Shown here piece by piece: positions 11,866 through 24,855 of a stretch of DNA of 64,000 nucleotides (position 1 is the stretch's first letter; each line of letters opens with the position of its first letter). This stretch comes from Castanea sativa (lineage: Eukaryota; Streptophyta; Magnoliopsida; Fagales; Fagaceae), in contig NC_134023.1 of assembly GCF_040712315.1 (NCBI RefSeq), positions 60,656,757-60,720,756 of the forward strand, written 5' to 3'. Made by a program: the position numbers and the translations under genes. The notes below the pieces were generated by a model that did no database searches, was not told the DNA's origin, and saw only the letters and a list, made by a program, of their open reading frames with translations.

Positions 11866-14035
11866 TTTTATTTTATCATAACTATTACTACATACAAATT
11901 CTTATTAAAAATATTCAAATTCTTAAATTCAAAATCTTGTATATATAAAAAAAAAGCAACAAAAACTTTGAGCATGCACAAAGCATGTGTTGAGGACATG
12001 AGTGTTAAATTATTTAATGTTTCAACTAACAAGTGATATTAAAGTTGATTTTGATGTGTGGTAAGGTGGCATTGTCATTTTCTTTATTGGAGTAGGAATG
12101 GGGTGACAAGAGGTCACTCCGAATTTTAGCTAGAAAGAAAGAAAGAAAAAAAACATATTTTATCTAGCTAGCCATGTTTAACCTACATCTATATCATATA
12201 TTTTTTTCTTCTTTTTTTGTTTTTATTGAAATTTGGAGTTGAATACCTCATTCAAGAATTATTTTTGATCCAATCTGCAAGAATCTATAAAAAAAAAGGT
12301 AAATTCTTTATGATACGATAAATCCAAGTCAATTATTGATAGAGTAAATCTATTTACTAGTCTTGTATTTTTTTTTTTATTGTTTTCCTTTCTACAAAAA
12401 TGTAATTTAATCTTTCTTCCCAAACTTTTGTCTCATATCTCTTAACTTCTTTTTGACCAACAAATCATACTTCACAAATTTCCTCACCAAAAAATCATCA
12501 ATCACAAAAGGGGTTTCTTTTAGCAAAAAACCAAAACAAAAGGGGTTTCTTTGAGAGAGAGAGAGAGAGTGATGTTGGAGTGAAAAAAGGTTTTGGTGAG
12601 CTCTAGAGCTAGTGTAACTTTTTGAAAATTTGGCTAATGGAAGGGTTTTTTATTTTGGGTGGGTTAACTAAACGTTGATTTGAAAAGGCCATTTACATAG
12701 CCTAATAACCAAATGCGAATATGCTCTAAGAGTCAAAGGTATTTGACTTGCCAGAGGGTGAGTAAAGTAACTGGTCGACAGTGTCTATGCAAGAGATGTT
12801 GCTATCAAGAAAAGAAAATAAACAAAAAAAATCAAATGAAAGAAACATTTCTATTGAGGATATCAAAATTAATTCAAAGTGTTCTTTTGTGTGTAGGACG
12901 CGGAAAAGTTGTGGTGTCCACCAAAGATCCTATCCCATAGTCAAGGGTGACCCACTTGGATTTGGTTGAGTAGCCACATACATACATATATAATCAAAAT
13001 CCACTTCATAGCTTTTCTTTTTGATCCACTTCATAGCTCATGATATGAATTCCTCACATTCTTTTGTTATCTGCAATCTTTTCGTCCATTAATAGCAGTA
13101 AAAAGGAGTAAAATAAACAAGCATATATATATATGGCCATGAAATTTTAAATACCCTTTGTTATTTTACATATCAAAAAGAAAAATCTTCAAGCACTTCA
13201 AATCTTCAATCCTTTAAAGACAAGAAAAGCTACGGATAAGAATCATAAAATGCTTTTTGAAATGATGCTCTAGCCATCTACCATTTTCTTGGCTATACTG
13301 CATGGCTAGAATGACTCCAATGTTACACACATAAATGATTAGAGGCACATCCTGAGAGATCACTTTCATATAGTAACACACCAATATGCCAAATTCTATG
13401 GTGGAGAGCATTTGAAGCATGAATATATAGTACTGTGACAGTGTCAGGAGTGGCTGATGATCATTTCTATCTTCAAGAAATTGTCACTTGGCTACTTGGC
13501 TTTGACAAGACAAAGTTTCCATAATGCCTTCTTTTAAGTTTTATCTTCATCCATTATATTCATGACTAGCATTTTGTCAACGCCCTTGCATGTGAGCACG
13601 ATTTGATTATATATATATTCTAGAAGTAGAAGATATTGTTATGAAGAGACAGAGTTTAAAATAACATCATAATAAGATGTTTCTAAAAAATGATGAAGAT
13701 CCCTCTATCCAAAACTTTCTTACTATAGTATTAATATCCTATGCATTTCCCATCGCAAAAAAAAAAAAAAAAAACCTGTTCATTTTGGTCCAGTGTATGG
13801 GTGGCAGTGTTGGCTTCTTTGTGGGCAAAGCTATAAGAACAGAAACTTTCTAAGAAAGCTTGGATATATTCTAGAGCCAATTTTGACAAAGTTTAGATAT
13901 CTTTGGGCAAAGCTTAGATATCTTCTTATTTGCAATTGTTTAACTATGTTCAATTGTAAGTGTATGGGTGTATTTAAGGTCAAAAGTTGTTGTTCATTGT
14001 GTGGTTTCGAAGATTTTGATCAAGTGAAAAGATAA
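11866..14035. other. Intergenic, no gene recognised
   Basis: AT-rich sequence. Two frames were examined. A minus-strand frame of 68 codons (13214-13420) has a hydrophobic stretch resembling a membrane-helix pair followed by NGRWLEHHFKKH. It could be the tail of a decayed membrane-protein exon, but I do not recognise the family. Two overlapping + strand frames of 75 and 62 codons (12713-12969) have no domain. A GA microsatellite lies near 12553-12570 and an A-run at 13757-13774. Confidence 0.4.
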
Positions 14036-14967
14036 GATTGGTCAACCAAAACTAGTGCTTGGACATAAAATTTCGGTAGAAACTCGCGAAATGTTCGGTC
14101 GAGCGAATCCTTATCATGAAACATTTGAGATTGGTTTCCATGACTGTTTTGTAGCTACTCAACCCTAAAACCCTACAAGTATTTAATTAGAAACTTTGCC
14201 CTACATATCAAGGAAGATGACCACACAAGATAGAACAAAATCTAGAGAGAGCGCTTTTTTATTTTTGTGTCTTTCACTCTGTCTCATTGAATATCTTTGA
14301 GAAGTTTATTATTCCGAACACATGGATCACCATAATTGTGCTAGACTTGATGTTGAAACCACATACAGCAACAAATATTAAAGGATTAATACATAGAACA
14401 GCTTTTTCATATATTATTGATAAGGATATCATTGGGGTTCTTGGAAGTTTCTTATGCATTTGCTCTATTGATTTTTAGGCCTTGGAGTGGTCGAGCTAGA
14501 GATCGGTTTTTAGTCAACAAATTGACTTGAGACAATAAGTAACTTCAAGGATCATACACTTAGATGACTACATGTATAGAAAATCATATGAGTATCGTTT
14601 GTAGCACAACAACCTTCAATAATAGACTTGTTGAGTTCGGCTTTGCTTAGGAATGTCGAGGACTATGCACTTAGGATGACTACATGTATAGAAAGTCGTG
14701 TGAATATTGTTTGTATCACAACAACCTTCAATAATAGACTAATGAGTTGGGTTTTGCTTAAAAATGTTTTTACTTTTTACTGTTTTGACTTTTGACTTTT
14801 CACCCTTTGAACAAATACGGTTTCTATGTGAGTTTGTTTGTTCATTACTTTTTTGAATGTGTTTATCTATGTTTATTTTTGTGCTTAAATATTGATTAAT
14901 TAACTATGAAATGACTAATTGAAAAATCCATTAAAATTGGTAGCAAAGTCGTTATAGGGGTCTAAAC
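14036..14967 (+). mobile_element. LTR-like retrotransposon fragment
   Basis: The 3' end ...TTATAGGGGTCTAAACA matches the GGGGTCTAAAAACA end of the solo LTR family. The body has LTR-like features, including ACCCTACAAGTATTTAATT followed by a short leader with CTAGAGAGAGCGC and two near-identical blocks around GACTACATGTATAGAAA (14566 and 14670) in a duplicated 110-bp stretch. The 5' boundary and target duplication were not found, so the left coordinate is approximate. Confidence 0.4.
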
Positions 14968-15309
14968 ATAACTCTCTTTATTAACCATTGTAACCCAAAA
15001 TATTTCTCCTTGAATCCCCTTCAAAGCACACCTCCTAAATGCCAATCTCAATGGCACAGTTAACACTTTAAAAATTGAGGCAATTGTGTAAGGCCTCCAA
15101 AATCCAAATAAAAGGAGGCCTAATAATTTTTTTTCTATAGTGCAATACTGCATTTATTTAGCACTTAAAATTAAATATGTCGCACTATTAATGTCTAGCT
15201 AAAAATTGAAGTGGTCTATGTACATTTTTCGCTCTCCCACATAAGTGTTTCATTGTCTTAAAAAAGTCTTTCCACTTTTTCGTCAAACATCTCTTCTCTC
15301 TCTTGCTCT
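14968..15309. other. Intergenic, nothing recognised
   Basis: A 63-codon minus-strand frame (14962-15153) spans most of the left part. Its translation resembles a decayed retroelement polyprotein fragment only vaguely, and no motif can be named. Confidence 0.3.
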
Positions 15310-15318
15310 CTCAAAATA

Positions 15319-16415
15319 GGATAAAGTTTCTCTACAACCTAATTGGTAGGAAATCTTTCCAAACTATGATGTGTAAACAAAAAAGATTGACACTTGTCTT
15401 GACCTAACTAAAGCTCAAATTTAAGAAATAAACCCCCGTTAACCCAAACGTTAGACTACTTTTACATATCTTTTTCTATTAAAAAAAAATTCCATTTTCC
15501 AACGTCATCACCTAAACGTTCAGTCCATCTCTCTGTCTATCTCTTCCGTTCAGCTCAAATCCCTTCTCTATCACTCCTTTGTTCTAGATCCTTTCTCAAA
15601 CTCTACTAATTCACACATCACAATTTAATGCCCACCCACAAACTATTACAAAATTTATGAAAATCCACATACTACTATAGCATGAGTTTGAACTTTGAAT
15701 CATTCCCCTAGTTCGCTCTTAGTTATGCAGTTATTGGGAGTATTGGTGTATCGTTCCTACTTTAACATATGTCTGTAATAGCTTTTTGGGGTACTAATAT
15801 ATAGAACAAGTACCAATTATTATGGGTTATTGTTTGATTTTTCAAAGGATGTAAATGAACTAATATTTAGAACAAGAACAATTAGGCAAAGGTTACAAAA
15901 TGGTAACACACAGAAATCAAGGTAACAAGATAATAAAAAAGTCTCACTATAAGCCTCTAACAAATTAAAGATTCTTTTATATTTTAGATCAAAAGAAGGT
16001 TAAGGAAGGATACTGGGAGGAGGATTTGATAGTGGAGTTTGGGCTGCCAGCCAACCTTTGTACAGGATTTGGCAGTATTATGGATGGGTGGGACCGGCGG
16101 AGACAAGGGAGGGTTGGACAGACCAACAAAAAGACAAGGGAGGGATTAAGTGGAGGCTGGAACGAGATTGCCATGAGGGGTGAGTTTGGAGCTTTGGCTA
16201 CTGGACTAGAGAAAATTTAGGGGAGAGAGAGAGGGGATGGTTCAGGTCTGACTGGTCTATAGAAGAGGAGAAAAGAGTGCTCTAACATTTGGGGTTAACG
16301 GCGTTATATTTGAATTTGAGCATCAGTTAGGCTAGGACACGTGTCACTCTCTAATGTTGACACGTTGTAGTTTTCGGAGAGTTCCTCCAATTTAGTTTCT
16401 AGAAAAACTTTCTCC
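15319..16415. mobile_element. Mutator-like (MULE) element, non-autonomous
   Basis: Long terminal inverted repeats of about 170 bp pair 15319-15480 with 16265-16415. Shared words include TTGACACTTGTCTTGACCTA against GACACGTGTCCTAGCCTA, and CGTTAACCC with the outer GGATAAAGTTTCTC type end. Flanks CTCAAAATA (15310-15318) and CACAAAATA (16416-16424) fit a 9-bp MULE duplication with one mismatch. The roughly 780-bp interior has no transposase. It includes frames of 61-64 codons with no recognisable domain. A captured host fragment (Pack-MULE) is possible but unproven. Confidence 0.75.
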
Positions 16416-16424
16416 CACAAAATA

Positions 16425-16917
16425 TAACTCTTGCAACTAGTCACCAATCACCATCAAACCACACATACTTTTTCTCTTTCTAAAAGCATTTTTTAATAAT
16501 CAATCACCAACAAACTAATCTTTTTTCTCCCTTATCCTTAAACTTATTCTCATGAATTACCTTTAGGATAAATATGTATATATTATTTTTATATAGCACT
16601 TTGGGGGACATGATTGTGTAGTTATAACATTTAGAAACACCATTTACCCAAAAAATTTAAGCCAATAGATTTAGGTTCGAACTACTCATTTTTATCATTA
16701 TTATTTAATATAAAATTTAACTATTTAACTAATCACATCACTCATGTTTGTTGGAGAAATTTCCAAACCAGACTAAAAGTATATTCCTCCAACTCCTGTG
16801 GCCTATTCTACTATCTGATCAAAATATCTGGATCCATTTAGAGACTTACTAGTGTAGTCTCAATGTGAAAGAATAATTGGGAAAACAACTCCCTCAGGAA
16901 ACCATAACAAAGAGGTC

Positions 16918-16958
<41 letters not shown>

Positions 16959-18080
16959 TATACAAATACATTAGAAACAGATTTAAGGTTAGTGAATGGT
17001 ATAAGAACTTTTTGAGGGACCTATAGAAAATTAAAACAAAAATAAAAAAAGTTCAAAGATTTCCTAAAGTAAAGTTCCGCATTCGTAATTTTTAAGCAAG
17101 AATATTAAATAAAGTTGAATAGTATAATCGTACTTTAGATTCTGACGTTCATTTTTTAAGAACATAATTTAAAATACCCATTGGTATTATTTGGTGGTTG
17201 CAATAGGTTGACTTGTGTTCAAAAGTATAATTTTTGACAACAAATTTAGTTGTAGCCTAATTTCACATATTATCTTTTTATTAGATGTGAATTTTTACAA
17301 ATTTACCATTAGATTATATATTTTTTTTATATCTTCTATGCTTGCAAAATTTTCAAAAGATCAAACTTCAATAATTGTGTCATCAATTAATTGTTTAAAT
17401 TCCAAAATTTTTTAAGGTAAAATTATACATAAAAAAGTTTATGAATCAAATAATTAATAAAATCTTATTGACACTATATAGTTGAGAAAATGTTGTGATA
17501 AGTTGTTAGTGGTTCTAATTTGAATTCACTACTGAAATTATTGTTTGTCCACCGATAACAACTTACTACTTAAGAATATTTATTGTGAAAATAATGTGAA
17601 TAGTTTTTCACAAATACACTTTCGTGTTCTACACTTTACAATTAAAGTACTTGACATTTACATCTAAGTACAACTTACCATTTAAGTACATGACATATAC
17701 ACGTTCATGTTTTAAGTTACATGCCACCTATTATGGTAAGTTCTCAATCTCTCTTTTTCTATAATAGATATTTTTTCATTTTTATTTGAATAATACTAGG
17801 ATACTAATTATTTTACAAATTATTGATGTGGTGAGTGATTATTGGTAAATAAAAAAATGATATTAATAGTAAGCCTAAATTAAAAAAAATAAAAGATTAA
17901 TCATATCAACATTTTATAAAAGTATTGTAAAATAGTTTGTATATGTAACATTACTTTTTCTAATTTTCCAGAAACTGGCATGCATTGGGACAATGAATAT
18001 CAGTGTGATCATTGACTCCAATATTATCAGAAAATTACTTAAAGGACCTATGTAAATGTTCTAGAAGAGGGTGAATTTCA
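16425..18080. other. Intergenic upstream of copy C
   Basis: AT-rich. It contains a (GA)n microsatellite at 16921-16953. A dispersed repeat at about 17215-17450 is similar to 47466-47680 (shared ATGCTTGCAAAATTT and GTGTCATCAAT/TATGTCATCAAT words). From about 17970 the sequence resembles the upstream region of copy D (CTGGCATGCATT, then GTGTGATCATTGACTCC), so the duplicated transcription unit begins there. Confidence 0.5.
16921..16953. repeat. (GA)n microsatellite
   Basis: An uninterrupted GA dinucleotide run of about 33 bp. Confidence 0.95.
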
Positions 18081-18084
18081 TGCA

Positions 18085-18091
18085 TATAAAA
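18085..18091 (+). promoter_or_regulatory. TATA box of copy C
   Basis: TATAAAAAAAGGACTCCAAT lies 109 bp upstream of the copy C ATG and occupies the same place as the TATAAAAGGACCC boxes of copies B, C2 and D. Confidence 0.65.
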
Positions 18092-18193
18092 AAAGGACTC
18101 CAATCGTCTAAAGAGCACCATCAAACCTTTTCTTATATCAAATTCCAATCCTTTACACCAACCTTGAATTGATAACTCTTGTTAGAACTAGTC

Positions 18194-21100
18194 ATGACTC
18201 ATAATAGCCATAAAGATACCAAGAAGCAGGTCTCTGCACAACAAAAGCCATCAAGGGGAGGTTGGAACGCAGCCATATTCATCATTTGTAAGACTACCTC
18301 TTGATCTCTGATCAGCTTCATCTTTATCTTTGATCAAACTCCATTAATTTTCACTTTTTATTTTGCTTGCAGTCGTTGAACTAGCAGAGAGATTTGCGTT
18401 CTTTGGATTGGGTGCAAACCTCATCACATACCTCACAAATGTTCTCAACCAGCCTATATCCACAGCGGCTAAGAATGTCAACACTTGGGCTGGCGTATCC
18501 TATCTCTTCCCTTTGTTTGGAGCCTTTGTTGCTGATTCCTTCCTGGGTCGGTTCAAAACAATCCTTTTGGCTTCTGTTATTTATTTTATGGTAAGTTATA
18601 TGCGAGTAAAAAATATACAAATATTAAACGTGAATTAAACTATCTTCATTTCATTTGAAATAGAGAGGATCTATACTGAATTATTCGGATCAAAATGTAT
18701 TAAAAAAATTACACTACAACTTTTGAATTTGTAGTCTAATCCTTTGCATACGCATGTACATGTACATACACACATATATAGATGTTAATTCAACAAAAAA
18801 ACGCACACATATATATAGATGTTAATTCAACAAAAAAAGACCTTGGGTACGTATATATCAATTTTTTTTCTATGCTTTTAGATATTACCCTAGTCAGATT
18901 TCATTTTGTGTTTATGTTTCTAAATCTTGTGTTAATGGCTTTTTACGTGATGATAGGGAATGGTTTTGTTAACACTGTCGGTCTCAGTAATTCCCTTGGA
19001 TTATCGTAAAGCGATATTCTTTGTAGCACTTTACATATTATCGGTCGGGGAAGGTGGGCACAAGCCATGTGTGCAAACCTTTGCAGCAGACCAATTTGAT
19101 GAGGACTCACTTGAGGACATGAAGGTCAAGAGCTCATTTTTTAACTGGTGGTTCTTGGGAATAGTGGCTGGCTCATCCTCTGCCATTTTGGCAGTAATAT
19201 ACGTGGAGGTAAAAATTTGTGGAAAATGCTATACATATTTTATTATAAAAAATTTACAAAATTATGTGGCAATAAATGTTATTACTTCTACTTTCACAAA
19301 AAATAAAAAAGAGAAAATGATAAAATTAATACAAATTTTACTTTATAAGAAAAATGTAGTAAAATTTTGTAGTACTCTTTTATCATCACTCAAATTCGTT
19401 AAATTATTTGGTGAATTTATGAAAAAATTCTGATAAAAGTGGTAATATTAATTGATGTAACTTTGTTCGGGATTTTTTATGAATCAAACTAAAAAAGTTT
19501 GGATAATTATTTAATTGTTTTGTTTTATTATGAAGATTTGTAAATGTTTTGATTGCTTTTTATGGAAAAGAAGAAAGTGAGTAGCATCTAAACTTTTGGA
19601 CCATCTACTCAGTGGCAAAAAGGTGAATCTCACTTATAATGAGTCATGAGTCATGACTATGATGTATATTAGAGTTTTATGAGGGGTTATGATAACGGTT
19701 TTAGAAATAGGATCGGAGACAAAGGCAAAAGCAGATTTGTCTCCGGTTTTCCGGTTTTTGACCGGCTTTGAACATCTTTACTAGGCTGGACTTATAATGG
19801 ATAGATGATCCTATAATTAATGCTAAGTACACAATTTTTCAAATTTATTCACATGAAAAGTCTAGGATTTATTAAAGTAATGGTTAAATAAATAAATACT
19901 TCTTTTTGTAACAATTTGAACTTTTAGGATAAATGAGAAAATTTTAAGGTTAGTGATAATTTATCAAAATTTAACTCATTCTATTTTTCATTTTCTTAAT
20001 ATATAGCCATATGTGTAACTTACAACTTTGCTACATCTTTTTATTTTATTTTTTCGAATCCTCAATGGGCTACACTTGCAAATTAAATTTTCTAATTATA
20101 TATTATGCTTTCAGGATACTATTGGCTGGGCTACAGGAATTGGGATGTTGGCAATAGCATTGGCAGTGTCATTAACAATGTTCTTGATAGGAATCAAGAG
20201 GTACCGTAAGCAAGGTCCCCTCGGGAGCCCATTAACTACAGTGGCACAGGTACTCGTGGCGGCCGCGAGGAAGTGGCGCGTGGCTGAAAAAAGCGGCAGT
20301 TACAGTGTTTATCATGGAGATGTGCTCCATGCAGTGGGTCAACCTAAGACTCGGACTTTGACCCATACAAATCAGCTGAGGTATGTGTCTCTTTCAATTC
20401 TAAATTTCTAATGGGTGCACGTACTCATGTAATGCTCTGTAATGATACATACCCAAGACTAAAAAATGACAAAGCCTATCAAGATTGAATCTAGCAACTT
20501 TTAGTGGTCACAATCTGATAGGATATTTAACTATTGTTTAGTTTCTATGTTACCCCTATATTGTTATCTCTATTATCAACAATGTTTTATATATGTTAGA
20601 CTAGAGAAAACATCTGTACCTATATTTTATTATCCACTTACTTGGACAGTCACTCAAAACACCATGATATTATTGACAAACTTATTCCCACGGCTGTTGA
20701 TCCCTGGGCTTGGCTTGAAGTCTTTAACTTGTCATGATTAACATTCAATTAGGAAAGTTGATTGTTAATGATTCTTTGGCCCATTCATGATAGACTCGTA
20801 ACTTTTTTTTTTTTTTTTTTTTTGAGTGTGTGTAAAATAGTTTAAGGTTTTAATTTTGTTAAATTTTTATTGGCTCAATATTTGGGGCCTTTTTGAACAT
20901 GGTAAAAGAATGCAAAAGGCTCATATTTTTTTTTTCTTTTTAAAAACTCAATTCATCCTACAATTTTGGGCCTTTTGTTTATTTAATTGGGGTCTTAAAA
21001 CCTTTAAAAAATTATTGGAACAAGTGTGGGCTTAAGGCCTAGATCTTGAACTGACTATGAGGAAGTCTAGACTCACGTGTAAAGGACAGTTTAAAAATAA

Positions 21101-22122
21101 TTATTGATAAAATGATTAAATGCACATATAGTATTGCTTATTTTGGTACTTAATTAGAATTGAAGGTTCATGTTTTTGATTTCTAATTTTCTTTAAGAGA
21201 GGATTTGTCTTATAAGCAAGTTACAAATTGCAGATGTTTGGACAAAGCAATGATTATTGACAGCCTCGATGCCATGAGAACAATCCGGGATCCTTGGAGG
21301 CTATGCTCTTTAAATCAAGTGGAAGAAGTGAAGCTTGTTCTACGCCTTTTCCCCATATGGTTGAGTTGCTTAATGTTCCCCATAATCATGTCCCAAATCA
21401 ATACCTACTTTACAAAGCAAGGTAGTACAATGCATCGAGCCATTACACCCCATTTTACCATTCCCCCAGCTTCACTTCAAGCCCTTGTTGGCCTCACAAT
21501 CCTATTCAATATTCCCCTCTATGACCGAGTTTTTGTCCACATTACTAGAAAATTCACGGGACGCCCATCTGGCATAACTGTGCTACAAAGGATAGGCATT
21601 GGTCTATTTCTCTCAATATTCGTCATGGTTGTGTCTGCTCTAGTAGAGGCCAAAAGGATCAATATTGCAGAAGAGTATAACCTACTGGACCACCCTAAAG
21701 CAATTGTACCAATGAAAGTGTGGTGGCTACTACCGCAGTATATAATTGCTGGTTTGGCTGATATATTCACATTTGTTGGGCTCCAAGAACTGTTTTATGC
21801 TCAAATGCCAGAGGCAATGAGAAGCTTAGGAGCAGCACTATACCTTAGTGTTACAGGAGTAGGAAATTTCATTTGCAGTGCAATAATTTCTATGGTTCAA
21901 ACAATCAGTTCAAGGTATGGTGAAGAATGGCTTGGTGACAATATCAATCGTGCGCATCTGGATTACTTCTATTGGGTGCTGGCTGGGTTAAGTTCTTTGA
22001 ATTTTTGTGTTTATGTATGGATTGCTAAGGGTTTTGTGTACAAAAAAGTTGAAGAGGATGATGTTCCAGGAGAAAAGGAGTTGGGAGCCATCAATGGGTA
22101 CGTGGATGGGGAGATAATATGA
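18194..22122 (+). CDS. NPF5-type NRT1/PTR transporter, copy C, intact
   Basis: Five exons, 18194-18287, 18373-18590, 18957-19208, 20115-20380 and 21234-22122, join in phase with GT-AG introns to 1719 nt, 572 aa. It should be a 12-helix POT/MFS membrane transporter. The start MTHNSHKDTKK follows the TATA box and matches copy D. E34-L-A-E37-R38 in helix 1 is the ExxER proton-coupling motif. Exon 3 carries VGEGGHKPCVQTFAADQFD, the PTR family signature region, and NWWF. Exon 4 gives KRYRKQGPLGSP and the long cytosolic loop. Exon 5 holds DPWRLCSLNQVEEVKLVLRL, GLQELFYAQMP and helices 7-12, and an acidic C-terminal tail ends DGEII. By family it sits near NPF5.10. Known NPF5 substrates include nitrate, and tonoplast location is known for some members; neither is shown here. 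No defects were seen. Confidence 0.93.
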
Positions 22123-22772
22123 GAGTACCTCATGGCCATGTAGGCCATAACGTGTATCTTTGGTTGTTGATGTTGTATATCCAATTCCAAACCAACTACT
22201 ATCGCTTTAAAATGCATGTTTTATATAAATGTAGTAATTGGTTTATGTTTAATCTCGTTTATCGAAAAAGAAAAGAGGTTTATGTTTTAGTCTCTCCCCA
22301 TCTTTAATGCTTTCTAGTTCCCCTTGACAGTTAACTACTTTTTATTTTATTTTATTTTATTTTGGGGTGTTTCAAAATATGAATAATAATAAAAAAACCA
22401 ATGATCATAATACTAATACTTTTTAGAGAAAATTAACATTTTGATACCTAATATTTTAAATGCATTAATTTAGTTCTTTATATTTTGTTACTATGTTAAA
22501 TTAGTCTTTACCATTAAATGAGTCTATAATAACTCGTTTATTTGTTGATGAACTAATATTGAGGAGTCTAGATGAAGATGAAAAGTGATTCAAAAGCTAC
22601 CATTCCTTAAAAAACAAACAAAATTATATATATATAAACAACCATGCATTTGGCCAATGCATGTATGTTCAATGACCAATATCCAATAGCATCAAGAAAT
22701 TAAGGCACTAGTTGATCCGGCTTAAAGGACCAAAATAAATGTCCTAAAATTGAGTGAGTTTCATTTCATACA
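22123..22772 (+). other. 3' flank of copy C and promoter region of copy C2
   Basis: The sequence after the copy C stop matches that after copy D (TATATCCAATTCCAAACCAA), and 22430-22590 matches 43610-43780. The duplicated unit therefore extends at least 450 bp past the stop. From about 22720 it resembles the promoter of the next copy. No gene. Confidence 0.6.
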
Positions 22773-22779
22773 TATAAAA
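22773..22779 (+). promoter_or_regulatory. TATA box of relic copy C2
   Basis: TATAAAAGGACCCAATTG is identical over this length to the copy D box, although the gene behind it is dead. Confidence 0.6.
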
Positions 22780-22896
22780 GGACCCAATTGCCCATAGAGC
22801 ACCAAAAACCTTTTTGTTATATATCAATTCCAATTCTTTACAGTTTACACCAACCCTGCAATGATCATAACACTTGTTAGCACTTAGCACCAAGTC

Positions 22897-23244
22897 ACGA
22901 ATCATAATGGCCATAAAGATACCAATAAGGTCTCTACTAAAAAAAGCCCCCTTTAGAGGTGGTTTTGGAACCGCTACCATATTCATCAGTTGTAAGACCT
23001 CTTGCGCTGTGATCATCAGCTTCATCTTCATCATTCAACTCCTTTCAACTTTCACTTTCTTTTGCTTGCAGTCATTAAAGTAGCAGAGCGATTTGCATTC
23101 CTAGGCTATCACCACCGCGGCAAAGAATGTCAACACTTCGGTTGGCATATCTTGTCTCTTCCCTTTGTCTGGAGCCTTTGTTGCTGATTCCTTTGTTTGG
23201 TGGGTTCAAGGCAATCCTTTTTGTCTTCTATCATTTATTTTATG
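22897..23244 (+). pseudogene. NPF5-type transporter relic, copy C2 (exons 1-2 only)
   Basis: Exon 1 (22897-22991) aligns with copy C, but the start codon is ACG. An in-frame TAG follows the codons for KKSPL, and the tail is frameshifted. Exon 2 (23072-23244) is 173 bp instead of 218. About 45 bp encoding GLGANLITYLTN and following residues is missing between the GCATTCCTAGGC block and GCGGCAAAGAATGTC. Splice sites GTAAGA, CAG and GTAAGT survive. The first Glu codon of ExxER is AAA (Lys), which is intermediate between GAA in B and C and ACA in D. Exons 3-5 are absent before the transposon nest. Confidence 0.88.
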
Positions 23245-23950
23245 GTAAGTTACACTCGAGCTTATAACAAATAAACTACTAAGCATGGAATATGATTTTT
23301 TTTTTTTTTTTTAATTTCAATTGAAATTGAGATAATTTACCAAGCAACTTATAGTCAACTAGTCGGTCGGCATTTCTTCCTATTTTCAAATGAAACATCC
23401 AAAGTTAGATTTGATATGTAGTCACAAGCGATGACATGCACTTGTACATTTAATTTTATCAATAAAGGGGAGGGGGGGGGGGGGGGGAGGGGAGCTTGTG
23501 CTCTTAAATCTTTTATTGGGTAGTCAAATGGGCTAGGCATGGCTTAAAATAGGTTGGACATGGGCTTGTATTAAAAAGAGTACAAATTGTTATTCTAATT
23601 AAATATATTAATATTAATTTATATAAGTTAAATATATTATACATTTATTTTTTTAGGATTATTGAAATCCAATTTCCTTTTCTTATCAATAAAACTTTCA
23701 TTAAAAAAAAAAAAAATCCAAAATGCTCAACTACTTCAAAGCTGACATTTACAAATATGTAGACAGTAAAGTGAAGAACCAAAGGCCCAAAACAGTTATT
23801 TTTGTTTTATTTGGTCACTTGAAACGAAACTTTATTATTGTAAAGTTGTTATTTACAACTATTTTGTGCTGGCTTCAATTTCGTACCAAATTTGATTATA
23901 ATTTTATTCAATAATTTTTCCTTGTATTTATGTGGGGTTTTTCTTTATAA
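23245..23950. other. Decayed intron of copy C2 and intergenic sequence
   Basis: The first 100 bp resembles intron 2 of copy C. A G-rich homopolymer tract lies at 23467-23493, and an A-run at 23703-23716. No gene was seen; the 61-63 codon frames here are chance. Confidence 0.45.
23467..23493. repeat. Poly-G tract
   Basis: A near-uninterrupted G run broken by two or three A residues. Confidence 0.9.
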
Positions 23951-24855
23951 GGGTTGTGTGTGAGAGAGTGTGAAGACTCAAGTTTAAAGTAAAGAACAAG
24001 TGGATTTCGTGAGAAGCTCACGAGAAGATATCCCGTGAAGTAGTCATGTGTAGAGCATATGACTGGAATGAGAAGAATCATGACAGCCTGGAGTTTTTTC
24101 GAGTGTCTTGTGGGTAAGGCCCGAAATACTCGTGAAACATTCTGTTTGGCTATTTTGTCATGTTTGCTTTACCAAGTCTTCACTCACACTATATATACCC
24201 TCATTACCTAGATATTGTGAGGATTATTTTTTAGAGAGAAAACCCTAGAAAATACACTTGAGAGTTAGAGATTGTTATACCCACAATCATTTACACATTT
24301 CCTTGTAGTTTTCCTCTACTCTTACCTCTCTATCTCTAAATCCATGAGAGGTTGATAGCCCAAACACTTACCACACCCAATTTGAGTGTCAAGTGAGGTT
24401 TTGGTGCTGCTGGGAAGCATTGGAAGGAGCCATTCATTGGTGGATGTAATTAGGCTGAATTGCGGGATCTGGGAAAGCTAGAGAAGACAAGGTTCTGAGA
24501 AGCCAGTTGGTAGTAGAAGCTTGGAGGGCTCAAGTACATTGGGTAGACTAGGCTTGGAGGGTTTTTTGTTATTTGTGTATTCCAACTTATTCTCTAATGG
24601 ATTGATTCACCGCTTGGAGGGTGGCAGAGACGTTTTTTGCCGAGTTCTTCAGTTTTCATTTCGATAACACATCGCTGTGTTACCTTGTGTTTGCATCTTT
24701 CTTCCCTGCTCTTTAATCTTTCATTTTATTGATAATATTGATTGAATATGGCTTAGAGTAGTTGTATCGGTTGTTTGCGCTCATTTACTCTTATTTTGCA
24801 CTTAGCTTAAGTTAAAGTAAAAGAAATCTAGCAGTATATTTTATTTAGGGGTCTG
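23951..24855 (+). mobile_element. LTR-like sequence, probable solo LTR
   Basis: It starts near TGTGTGTGAGAGAGTG and ends ...TTTAGGGGTCTGAACA. It has a promoter-like CTATATATACC at about 24190, followed by a leader with GAGAGAAAACCCTAGAAAA, and T-rich 3' sequence. This is the layout of a plant LTR. No matching second LTR, primer-binding site or coding domain is adjacent, and no target duplication was found. Boundaries are approximate. Confidence 0.45.

Noticed and set aside
12713..12969. Two overlapping short frames as small genes
   Set aside because: No domain, no splice context and no similarity to neighbours.
13214..13420. 68-codon hydrophobic minus-strand frame as a membrane-protein exon
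   Set aside because: It looks protein-like, but I cannot name a family and no partner exons were found.
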